Positions 1 to 6,097 of a stretch of 6,097 nucleotides of DNA are shown piece by piece. A program made the translations under genes and the position numbers. The stretch is from NCBI GenBank assembly GCA_016763095.1, contig JAESUK010000144.1, positions 1 through 6,097 of the forward strand. Direction: 5' to 3'. The stretch is from Alphaproteobacteria bacterium. GTDB taxonomy: Bacteria > Pseudomonadota > Alphaproteobacteria > Micavibrionales > Micavibrionaceae. The notes below the pieces were generated by a model. It had not been told where the DNA came from, searched no databases, and worked only from the letters and a program-made list of their open reading frames with translations. How positions within the stretch are numbered: position 1 is the stretch's first letter; each line of letters begins with the position of its first letter.

Positions 1-683
1 CTTTTATGTTCGTTCCCATAGTGATCAAGCATAACAATATAATCTTCAAGGAAAGGGAGGAACACGTCTCTGACTTTCTCGGGTTTATCTGGGCGAAGCT
101 CATGCTCAATTGTGTATATAATACCGTCACTCCCAACTTCAAAGTCATTATTCACATAGCCTGTGTACTTCCACAAAACGTTCGAGTCCTTATCAAGCTT
201 AACTAATCCCATGCCCCACGGTGTAACACCACCAGCAGAGACCATAAGGATGATGTCACCATTTGGATAAAGGTAAAAATCTCTTAAATAGAAGTATGAG
301 TCATTAAGCGAGGCCAGAGAAACGATGTGGGAACGATCTCTCCACACGTCATTAAAGTTAAAAGACCATTCATGCGAAAGTGTGCCATCTTGATCAATAA
401 GGCGTGCTGTTGTGTCATGTGTTGATGTATAGAGCGTATAGAAAACCTTGGAATAATCGGACTTTTTCATGATTCCCGTGTGTTCTGGCACAGGAACATT
501 CCAACGAATATTGTCGTTACATGTCTTGAGTGTAAAGGCAGAGATAACCGTTTCCGCCGCAGAAAGAGGTTTGTTAATGTATTTAGCAGGAGATAACTCT
601 AATTTGGTGGCAAGCCCACCATAGAAAAAAGCACAGAACAACAAAAGAACGGCTATAATAAGCTGTATGATTTTATCGCCCAA
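1..683 (-). CDS. Arylsulfotransferase (ASST)-like protein, N-terminal part, runs off left edge
   Basis: Open on the minus strand for 227 codons with no stop before the window edge; this frame is read by reverse translation. Residues about 4-26 form one hydrophobic membrane segment (IIQLIIAVLLLFCAFFYGG), suggesting a signal anchor with the rest outside the cytoplasm. Then come beta-propeller-like repeats: TARLIDQDGTLSHEWSF (92-108), a YPNGDIILM strand (139-147), GGVTPWGMGLVKLDKDSNVLW (151-171) and EVGSDGIIYTIEHELR (182-197). From memory of the family, this order matches bacterial ASST-like proteins. Characterised ASSTs move sulfate between phenols through a sulfo-histidine, without PAPS; activity here is inferred. 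The TTG start at 683 is preferred because AAGGA lies 7 nt upstream. In-frame alternatives are GTG at 713 (no Shine-Dalgarno) and ATG at 761 (weak GAGAAAG). Residues 178-180 read Asn-Asn-Asp where I recall His-His-Asp in relatives. The catalytic centre may lie partly outside the window. Confidence 0.8.
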   Translation of the reverse strand, partial: MGDKIIQLIIAVLLLFCAFFYGGLATKLELSPAKYINKPLSAAETVISAFTLKTCNDNIRWNVPVPEHTGIMKKSDYSKVFYTLYTSTHDTTARLIDQDGTLSHEWSFNFNDVWRDRSHIVSLASLNDSYFYLRDFYLYPNGDIILMVSAGGVTPWGMGLVKLDKDSNVLWKYTGYVNNDFEVGSDGIIYTIEHELRPDKPEKVRDVFLPFLEDYIVMLDHYGNEHK

Positions 684-690
684 AAGAAAA

Positions 691-695
691 TCCTT
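691..695 (-). promoter_or_regulatory. Shine-Dalgarno site that sets the TTG start of the ASST-like gene
   Basis: On the minus strand the sequence AAGGA is followed by 7 nt (TTTTCTT) and then TTG GGC GAT. This is near-ideal spacing, and it puts the start just before the membrane segment. Neither longer start (GTG at 713, ATG at 761) has a comparable site. Confidence 0.6.
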
Positions 696-776
696 TAAAA
701 ATATGCTTTCCACAAAAACGGAATGCTGTAAAAGTGAGTGTCTGAACGCATTAAAACACATTCTTTCTCTGAAAAG

Positions 777-782
777 AAGAGG
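777..782 (+). promoter_or_regulatory. Shine-Dalgarno site for the sulfotransferase TTG start
   Basis: AAGAGG ends 8 nt before TTG at 791. An in-frame TGA at 770-772 closes the reading frame upstream, and no ATG, GTG or TTG lies between it and 791, so the TTG is the earliest possible start. Confidence 0.6.
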
Positions 783-790
783 CTCTAATT

Positions 791-1879
791 TTGAGTAAAA
801 TACCACTATATCTGGATGTTCTTGGTCGTCCCCTTGATGGATCAAAAAAAGCACTAATCTCTCTTGGAAACTTAGAGACCAAGCTTCTGTCTTTTGATAT
901 TGAGGATGTAGAAATAGAACGCCCCGTTTTCATATCTGGGCTTGCGCGCGCGGGAAGCACAACCTTGCTTGAGGTGTTGGCGTCACACCCCGATGTCAGT
1001 ACGCATCAATACAGGGATTACCCGTATGTGCATGCCCATTATTTTTGGCGTAAATTGCGCTGGATGATGCCTCAAAAGGCTGAAAAGATTGAGCGTGAGC
1101 ACAAAGACCGCATTATGGTTAATGCTCAATCCCCCGAAGCCATGGATGAACCCCTCTGGACGTCGTTCTTTGAAGGGCTACACAACACCGATAAAGAAAA
1201 TATATTAGGTGCAGAGATTGGAAGGCATCCGTTTGAGTCCTTCTATCAAGATCATATTAAGAAGAACCTATGCCTGCACAATGCCACGCGGTTTGTCTCT
1301 AAGAATAACTATAATCTAACGCGCCTTAAATATCTAAAAAGCATCTTCCCCGATGCGCGGTTCATTATTCCTGTGCGAAACCCTGAATCTCATATCGCCT
1401 CGCTTGTGAAGCAGAACAAGTTATTCATGGAGGCACAAAAGAATGATCCCCGCAGTAAGCGCTATACAAAGCGCACAGAACATTATGAATTTGGCGATGG
1501 CTTTACACCAATAAATTTTGGAAATGATCATGCGATGAAGACTATTTTAGATCACTGGTCTAAAGGGGAATATGCGCTTGCTTATGCGCATTATTGGACG
1601 ATGGCACATGACTACATATATAAACACATAATGTTTGATCCTGAATTTAGCGAATCTGTTGAGGTCGTACGCTACGATAATCTATGTGAAGAATCAGAGG
1701 ATGTGATACGTCATTTGGTCGCATTCTGTGGCTTGGAACAACAATTGGGCGAAGTATGGTTTAAAGAGTGGGGGGTAAAAATCATATCTCCTGAGTATTA
1801 TGCCTCAGCATTTTCCTCTGAAGAGCTGTCCCAAATTAGAGCAATTACGGGGGCAACACACGAAAGACTATGGTCTTGA
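791..1879 (+). CDS. PAPS-dependent sulfotransferase family protein
   Basis: A complete 362-residue protein, a usual length for the bacterial sulfotransferase (Sulfotransfer_3-like) group. Residues 45-63 contain the 5'-phosphosulfate-binding loop (RPVFISGLARAGSTTLLEVL), a P-loop-like strand-loop-helix. Residues 170-175 (SKNNYN) match the family's conserved Lys-Asn segment. Residues 190-204 (RFIIPVRNPESHIAS) form the 3'-phosphate-binding motif with Arg196 and Ser200. These motifs indicate transfer of sulfate from PAPS to a hydroxyl or amino acceptor in the cytoplasm; the acceptor cannot be read from the sequence. There is no signal peptide. The start is TTG. It is divergent from the ASST-like gene (107 bp between starts) and lies 164 bp upstream of atpH on the same strand. 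Codon use is less biased than in atpA (at least eight ATA codons), consistent with modest expression. The family call is firm; the substrate is unknown. Confidence 0.9.
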   Translation: MSKIPLYLDVLGRPLDGSKKALISLGNLETKLLSFDIEDVEIERPVFISGLARAGSTTLLEVLASHPDVSTHQYRDYPYVHAHYFWRKLRWMMPQKAEKIEREHKDRIMVNAQSPEAMDEPLWTSFFEGLHNTDKENILGAEIGRHPFESFYQDHIKKNLCLHNATRFVSKNNYNLTRLKYLKSIFPDARFIIPVRNPESHIASLVKQNKLFMEAQKNDPRSKRYTKRTEHYEFGDGFTPINFGNDHAMKTILDHWSKGEYALAYAHYWTMAHDYIYKHIMFDPEFSESVEVVRYDNLCEESEDVIRHLVAFCGLEQQLGEVWFKEWGVKIISPEYYASAFSSEELSQIRAITGATHERLWS

Positions 1880-1974
1880 TGTTATCTCCATCCAAAGCAT
1901 GTTCGTGAAGCGTCCAATATATCGCCTCTCAGTTGCCCTAAATAATCTCAAAAACTTGACTCATAAGCCTTGCA

Positions 1975-2002
1975 CGATGATTTGTCGTATGTTACATCAT
2001 CG
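1975..2002. repeat. Inverted repeat upstream of atpH
   Basis: CGATGAT (1975-1981) pairs perfectly with ATCATCG (1996-2002) across a 14-nt loop. No T-tract follows, so it does not look like a Rho-independent terminator on the plus strand. It could be an operator half-site pair or chance: a 7-bp AT-rich stem is weak evidence. Confidence 0.3.
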
Positions 2003-2018
2003 GTCAAAGAACTATAAA
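1991..2018 (+). promoter_or_regulatory. Candidate sigma70-like promoter for the atp operon
   Basis: GTTACA (1991-1996, 4 of 6 to TTGACA), a 16-nt spacer and TATAAA (2013-2018, 5 of 6 to TATAAT). Transcription would begin about 20 nt before the atpH start. The -35 half overlaps the right arm of the inverted repeat at 1975-2002. The match is modest and chosen by eye; the true promoter may lie elsewhere in the 164-bp gap or upstream of the sulfotransferase gene. Confidence 0.3.
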
Positions 2019-2028
2019 ACCCCGTGTT

Positions 2029-2033
2029 AGGAA
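2029..2033 (+). promoter_or_regulatory. Shine-Dalgarno site favouring the GTG start of atpH
   Basis: AGGAA sits 10 nt before GTG at 2044, slightly long but usable. It is 19 nt before the alternative ATG at 2053, which is too far. A TAA at 2038-2040 closes the frame upstream, so GTG 2044 is the longest possible start. Confidence 0.5.
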
Positions 2034-2043
2034 CCAATAAGTC

Positions 2044-2634
2044 GTGCCATCAATGACACCCCAGATTAGTCCCATCGCAAGTCGATATGCCAATGCCTTT
2101 CTCGATGTTATCGCAGATAAGAAGGCGGAGAAGGCTGTTGCCTCTGATATAGAATCAATAAAATCTATGTATGCTGATAGTGATGTCCTTGCGGACTTCA
2201 CAAAAGACGTAACTGTTTCACGCGCTGATCAGCTTAAAACAATTGATGCGTTAGCTAAAAAAGCCAAATTCCACGAAATAACAGCAAACTTCCTAAAGCT
2301 TTTAGCGAAGAACAATCGTTTGGTCGACCTTGTGGAAATGATCAATGCATATGATGTCGCACTTGATATCCGCCTCGGAAATACTGTTGTAAACGTTGCA
2401 ACACCATTTCCTTTGAAGGCAGCACAAGAAAAGAAGATAAAAGCTGAGCTTGATAAAGCCCTCGGCGCAAACATTCAAATCGTCTCTGAAATAGATAAAA
2501 CCCTCATTGGTGGAGTGGTTATAACTGTTGGATCTAAGATGATTGATGACTCCGTAAAGGGGAAATTAGAACGCTTGACCCGTGCGATGAAATCGCAGTC
2601 AGGTACCAATAATCAAATTAAGAAGGCTAGCTAG
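2044..2634 (+). CDS. atpH: F1F0 ATP synthase subunit delta
   Basis: A 196-residue delta/OSCP-family subunit, slightly longer than the 177-residue E. coli protein and close to alphaproteobacterial lengths. It forms part of the peripheral stalk, joining the top of the alpha3beta3 head to the b subunits on the cytoplasmic side of the membrane. Visible hallmarks are ASRYANAF at 12-19, the helical NFLKLLAKNNRL segment at 82-93, and the C-terminal family signature around 148-171 (SEIDKTLIGGVVITVGSKMI). The start is GTG with AGGAA 10 nt upstream; ATG at codon 4 is an alternative that would give 193 residues. It is the first gene of the F1 operon, with 14 bp to atpA. ATA codons are commoner than in atpA, so codon bias is weaker. 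Identity is also fixed by gene order. Confidence 0.96.
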   Translation: MPSMTPQISPIASRYANAFLDVIADKKAEKAVASDIESIKSMYADSDVLADFTKDVTVSRADQLKTIDALAKKAKFHEITANFLKLLAKNNRLVDLVEMINAYDVALDIRLGNTVVNVATPFPLKAAQEKKIKAELDKALGANIQIVSEIDKTLIGGVVITVGSKMIDDSVKGKLERLTRAMKSQSGTNNQIKKAS

Positions 2635-2648
2635 AAAAGGTCAAACAT

Positions 2649-4199
2649 ATGCAAATTAAAGCCGCAGAAATTTCAAAAATATTGAAAGACAATATTGCTA
2701 ACTTTAACGCTGAAGTCGATGTTGCCGAAGTCGGACAGGTTCTCTCTGTTGGTGATGGTGTCGCACGTATTCATGGTCTTGATAATGTTCAAGCTGGTGA
2801 AATGGTGGAATTCCCAGGTGGAATTAAAGGCATGGCGTTGAACTTGGAAGTTGATAACGTTGGGGTCGTGATCTTTGGTGATGACCGCGATATCGGCGAA
2901 GGTGACACAGTGAAAAGAACGGGTGAGATTGTTCAAGTACCAACGGGTAAAGAACTTCTTGGTCGTGTTGTTGATGGTCTTGGAAATCCAATTGATGGAA
3001 AAGGTCCTCTTAAAACAAAAACATTCAGCCGTGTTGAAGTAAAAGCACCAGGTATTATGCCTCGTAAATCAGTGCATGAGCCAATGCAAACTGGAATTAA
3101 AGCGATTGATGCCCTTGTGCCGATCGGACGTGGACAACGTGAATTGATTATTGGTGATCGTCAAACTGGTAAAACAGCCGTGGCGATTGATACAATCATC
3201 AATCAGAAAAACGTAAATAATGCGAAAGATGAAAAAGAACATCTTTACTGTATCTATGTTGCGATTGGTCAAAAACGCTCAACTGTTGCCCAGCTTGTAA
3301 AAGAGTTGGAAGAAAACGGTGCGATGGAATACTCAATTGTTGTTGCTGCAACGGCATCTGACCCCGCACCAATGCAATACCTTGCACCATATACTGGCTG
3401 TGCAATGGGTGAATATTTCCGCGATAACGGTCTGCATGCTTTGATCGTATATGATGATCTTTCTAAGCAAGCTGTTGCTTACCGTCAAATGTCATTGCTA
3501 CTTCGTCGTCCACCTGGACGTGAAGCATACCCAGGGGACGTTTTCTACATTCACTCACGTCTTCTTGAGCGTGCAGCGAAATTAGGAGACAATCACGGAA
3601 ACGGTTCATTAACGGCATTGCCAATTATTGAAACACAAGCGGGTGACGTATCTGCCTATATTCCAACAAACGTGATTTCAATCACGGATGGTCAAATATT
3701 CTTGGAAACAGGATTGTTCTACAAAGGTATTCGTCCTGCGATTTCCGTTGGTTTGTCCGTGTCCCGTGTGGGATCAGCGGCGCAGATCAAGGCTATGAAG
3801 CAAGTTTCTGGTTCTATTAAGCTTGAGCTTGCTCAATATCGTGAAATGGAAGCGTTCTCACAGTTTGCATCTGACTTGGATGCGGCGACACAGAAGCTTC
3901 TTGCGCGTGGCGCACGTTTGACACAGCTTTTGAAGCAACCACAATACTCACCACTACCTGTTGAAGAGCAAGTTGTCATAATCTATGCTGGAACGCACGG
4001 GTTTTTGGATACTGTTCCTGTCGATATGGTGAATGAATATGAAGCACGTATGCTTGATGATCTTCGCGCAAACCAAACAGCGATCCTTGATGCTATTCGT
4101 ACGCAGAAGAAGTTAGATAAGGACTTAGAAAAGAATATAGATAGTTTCTTGGGCAAGTTCACATCAAGTTTTACAAAAACGCTAGAAAAAGCTGCATAA
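2649..4199 (+). CDS. atpA: F1F0 ATP synthase subunit alpha
   Basis: A full-length 516-residue alpha subunit (E. coli 513). It is the non-catalytic nucleotide-binding subunit of the F1 hexamer. It has an N-terminal beta-barrel (about 25-95), a P-loop GDRQTGKT at 169-176, a Walker B strand ending LIVYDD (265-270), the segment LLLRRPPGREAYPGDVFYIH (283-302), and the arginine finger Arg373 in SVSRVGS, which acts on the neighbouring catalytic site. The segment NNAKDEKEHLYCIY (190-203) is longer than in E. coli and resembles alphaproteobacterial and mitochondrial alpha subunits. Residue 366 is Ser in PAISVGLSVS, where Asn is usual. The ATG start has AAAAGG 8 nt upstream. Arg and Gly codons are largely CGT and GGT/GGA, as expected for a highly expressed gene. 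It is separated from atpG by 12 bp. Confidence 0.98.
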   Translation: MQIKAAEISKILKDNIANFNAEVDVAEVGQVLSVGDGVARIHGLDNVQAGEMVEFPGGIKGMALNLEVDNVGVVIFGDDRDIGEGDTVKRTGEIVQVPTGKELLGRVVDGLGNPIDGKGPLKTKTFSRVEVKAPGIMPRKSVHEPMQTGIKAIDALVPIGRGQRELIIGDRQTGKTAVAIDTIINQKNVNNAKDEKEHLYCIYVAIGQKRSTVAQLVKELEENGAMEYSIVVAATASDPAPMQYLAPYTGCAMGEYFRDNGLHALIVYDDLSKQAVAYRQMSLLLRRPPGREAYPGDVFYIHSRLLERAAKLGDNHGNGSLTALPIIETQAGDVSAYIPTNVISITDGQIFLETGLFYKGIRPAISVGLSVSRVGSAAQIKAMKQVSGSIKLELAQYREMEAFSQFASDLDAATQKLLARGARLTQLLKQPQYSPLPVEEQVVIIYAGTHGFLDTVPVDMVNEYEARMLDDLRANQTAILDAIRTQKKLDKDLEKNIDSFLGKFTSSFTKTLEKAA

Positions 4200-4211
4200 T
4201 AAGGGGCTAAG

Positions 4212-5108
4212 ATGCCAAGTTTAAGAGACTTAAGAGACCGTATTGTATCTGTTAAATCGACGAAGAAGATTACTTCGGCGATGAAGATGGTTGCCGCTGC
4301 GAAACTCAAAAAAGCCCAAGATCAAGCAGAAGCAAGTCAACCATATGCGCAAGCAATGGCGGGAATGCTCGCGCGTGTTGCAGGTGGTATAACACCGGGT
4401 TCTGGTCCTAAGCTTTTGGCTGGGACAGGCTCTGATAAGCGTCACCTTTTGGTGGTAGTGAGTTCTGACCGTGGCTTGTGTGGTGGGTTTAATGGAAACC
4501 TTCTCCGTTTTGTTTTGAAAGAAATTGCGCGTTTAGAAGCGGAAGGCAAGACTGTGAAAATCGTCTGTGCAGGTCGCAAAGCGCGGGACTTACTGAAAAG
4601 AACGCTTGCGTCACAAATTATTGATAGCTTCACAGGGATCACTGGACAAAAATTTACAAATTATGAGGATGCCGAAAAGGTTGCTCAGTTGGTATTATCA
4701 GAGTTTGATAGCGAGAAATTTGATGTTTGTACTTTGATGTATAACGAATTTCATTCCGTTTTGACACAACGTCCAAAATCACAACAGCTTATTCCCTTCG
4801 CAGCAGATATCAGCAATGATAATGAAGCAGAAGAAGCGTCAGAGGGACATAAATCTCCTTATGATTTTGAACCAGAAGAAGCAATTATTTTGGGGCAATT
4901 ACTTCCTAAAAATATTGGTGTTCAAATTTTTGGAGCATTGCTTGATAGTTCTGCGGGTGAACAAGCGGCAAGAATGACAGCGATGGACAGTGCAACACGT
5001 AATGCAGGCGATAAGATCAATGATCTTTCGTTGCAATATAACCGTGCACGTCAGGCGCATATTACAAAAGAATTGATTGAAATTATTTCAGGTGCGGAAG
5101 CAGTTTAA
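4212..5108 (+). CDS. atpG: F1F0 ATP synthase subunit gamma
   Basis: A full-length 298-residue gamma subunit (E. coli 287), the central rotor shaft that turns inside the alpha3beta3 ring and contacts the c-ring. The N-terminal coiled-coil helix has the conserved KKITSAMKMVAAAKLKKAQ segment (18-36). The Rossmann-like middle domain contains SDRGLCGGFN (85-94). The C-terminal helix carries QAARMTAMDSATRNA and ends in the family signature ITKELIEIISGAEA (284-297). An acidic stretch at about 200-216 (NDNEAEEASEGHKSPYDF) precedes the last domain. The ATG start has AAGGGG 5 nt upstream. It lies 12 bp after atpA and 27 bp before atpD, in the same operon. Confidence 0.98.
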   Translation: MPSLRDLRDRIVSVKSTKKITSAMKMVAAAKLKKAQDQAEASQPYAQAMAGMLARVAGGITPGSGPKLLAGTGSDKRHLLVVVSSDRGLCGGFNGNLLRFVLKEIARLEAEGKTVKIVCAGRKARDLLKRTLASQIIDSFTGITGQKFTNYEDAEKVAQLVLSEFDSEKFDVCTLMYNEFHSVLTQRPKSQQLIPFAADISNDNEAEEASEGHKSPYDFEPEEAIILGQLLPKNIGVQIFGALLDSSAGEQAARMTAMDSATRNAGDKINDLSLQYNRARQAHITKELIEIISGAEAV

Positions 5109-5135
5109 AGTTTTAGACAGAAGAAAGAGAAGAAA

Positions 5136-6097
5136 ATGGCAACAAAGAAAAAAGCAACAGGCGTAATTCAACAGGTACTCGGTGCCGTTGTAGACGTTCA
5201 GTTCGGGGAAGGAAATGTTCCTGCGATTTTGAATGCGATAGAAACAGAGAATAATGGCAAGCCTCTTATCATGGAAGTTGCTCAGCATCTTGGTGAAAAT
5301 GTTGTACGTTGTATCGCTATGGACGCAACCGAAGGTATGGTTCGTGGACAAGCCGTTACAGATACTGGTGACACAATCACAGTGCCCGTTGGTGAAATTA
5401 CAAAAGGACGTATCTTTGACGTGATCGGAAACACGATTGATGATGGTGAAGAAATTAAAGGAGAAGTAAGATGGGGCATTCATCGTAAAGCGCCTGCATT
5501 TGCGGATCAAGCAACAGAAACTGAACAGCTTATGACAGGTATTAAAGTTGTTGACCTTCTCTGCCCATATTCAAAAGGTGGTAAAATTGGTCTATTCGGT
5601 GGTGCTGGTGTTGGTAAAACAGTGACAATCATGGAATTGATCAACAACATTGCAAAAGGTCACGGTGGTGTATCTGTGTTTGCTGGTGTTGGAGAGCGTA
5701 CACGTGAAGGAAATGACCTTTACCACGAAATGATTGAATCAGGAGTTATTGTTCCTGGTGACAGCGTAAAATCAAAAGCGGCTCTTGTTTACGGACAAAT
5801 GAATGAGCCTCCTGGTGCACGTGCACGTGTTGCTTTGTCAGGTTTGACAATGGCTGAATACTTCCGTGATGAAGAAGGACAAGACGTTCTCTTCTTTATG
5901 GATAACGTGTTCCGTTTCACACAAGCTGGTGCTGAAGTGTCTGCGCTTCTTGGTCGTATGCCGTCTACTGTTGGATATCAACCAACACTTGCAACTGACA
6001 TGGGTGCACTACAAGAACGTATTACATCAACAAACAAAGGATCAATTACATCCGTTCAGGCCGTTTACGTTCCTGCTGATGACTTGACTGACCCTGC
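5136..6097 (+). CDS. atpD: F1F0 ATP synthase subunit beta, N-terminal 320 residues, runs off right edge
   Basis: The catalytic subunit of F1, making ATP at the alpha/beta interfaces. The frame is open from ATG 5136 to the window end (320 codons plus 2 bases, about two thirds of a usual 465-480). It has a beta-barrel domain (about 8-85), a canonical P-loop GGAGVGKT at 155-162 with Lys161 and Thr162, GERTREG at 186-192 with catalytic Glu187 and Arg188, and Walker B VLFFMD ending at Asp256, followed by NVFRFTQAG and the conserved LLGRMPSTVGYQPTLATDMG (271-290). All catalytic residues in the visible part are present; the DELSEED region lies beyond the edge. The start is preceded by a purine-rich run (AAGAAAGAGAAG) and no strong GGAGG-like site. 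The N-terminus MATKKKATG is a short basic leader before the barrel. Gene order predicts atpC next. Confidence 0.98.
   Translation, partial: MATKKKATGVIQQVLGAVVDVQFGEGNVPAILNAIETENNGKPLIMEVAQHLGENVVRCIAMDATEGMVRGQAVTDTGDTITVPVGEITKGRIFDVIGNTIDDGEEIKGEVRWGIHRKAPAFADQATETEQLMTGIKVVDLLCPYSKGGKIGLFGGAGVGKTVTIMELINNIAKGHGGVSVFAGVGERTREGNDLYHEMIESGVIVPGDSVKSKAALVYGQMNEPPGARARVALSGLTMAEYFRDEEGQDVLFFMDNVFRFTQAGAEVSALLGRMPSTVGYQPTLATDMGALQERITSTNKGSITSVQAVYVPADDLTDP

Noticed and set aside
6..206. 66-residue plus-strand open frame
   Set aside because: It lies antisense to the coherent ASST-like reading frame, shows no recognisable domain and has no convincing ribosome binding site.
684..790. Promoters in the divergent gap, for example TTTCCA (707-712) with TAAAAG (729-734) on the plus strand
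   Set aside because: The matches to sigma70 boxes are too poor to list as features, although some promoter must lie in or near this gap.
1975..2010. Inverted repeat as a Rho-independent terminator for the sulfotransferase gene
   Set aside because: The stem is short and AT-rich with a 14-nt loop, and no T-run follows.
1800..2030. 76-residue frame overlapping the sulfotransferase 3' end, considered as a frameshifted C-terminal extension
   Set aside because: The sulfotransferase already has normal length and a plausible C-terminal helix, and the overlapping frame has no family-like sequence.
2053..2055. ATG at codon 4 as the atpH start
   Set aside because: The only Shine-Dalgarno-like site is 19 nt away, while it is 10 nt from GTG 2044. 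It cannot be fully excluded, since only three residues differ.
3983..4309. 108-residue minus-strand open frame
   Set aside because: Antisense to the atpA end and atpG start; explained by the conserved coding sequence on the other strand.
5088..5510. 140-residue minus-strand open frame
   Set aside because: Antisense to atpG and atpD, cysteine- and phenylalanine-rich low-quality sequence typical of a shadow frame.

Overview
This window comes from a moderately AT-rich bacterium, most likely an alphaproteobacterium. The main evidence is the F1-ATPase cluster in the order atpH-atpA-atpG-atpD with no F0 genes (atpB, atpE, atpF) directly upstream, a split typical of Alphaproteobacteria. AtpA also carries a short charged segment before the CIYVAIGQKR stretch, of a kind seen in alphaproteobacterial and mitochondrial alpha subunits. 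Genus cannot be named from this sequence.

The left third (1-1879) holds two divergently transcribed genes, both apparently about sulfuryl transfer. On the minus strand is the N-terminal part (227 codons) of an arylsulfotransferase (ASST)-like protein with one N-terminal membrane segment, running off the left edge. On the plus strand is a complete 362-residue sulfotransferase with recognisable PAPS-binding motifs. Both best-supported starts are TTG codons, each with its own Shine-Dalgarno sequence. The 107-bp gap between them must hold both promoters or a shared control region, but no convincing promoter could be picked out there.

The right two thirds (2044-6097) encode F1-ATPase subunits: delta (atpH, GTG start), alpha (atpA), gamma (atpG) and the first 320 residues of beta (atpD). 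Spacings are 14, 12 and 27 bp with no terminator between genes, so this is one operon; atpC (epsilon) is expected just beyond the right edge. The alpha, beta and gamma subunits keep the motifs expected of a working rotary ATPase: both P-loops, the beta catalytic Glu-Arg, the alpha arginine finger and the gamma C-terminal signature.

The 164-bp gap between the sulfotransferase and atpH contains a 7-bp inverted repeat and a weak promoter candidate, but no clear Rho-independent terminator. Read-through from the sulfotransferase gene into the atp operon is therefore possible. The F1 operon is ordinary; the most unusual content is the divergent sulfotransferase/ASST-like pair beside it. I see no CRISPR array, mobile element, tRNA, rRNA or phage-like module.
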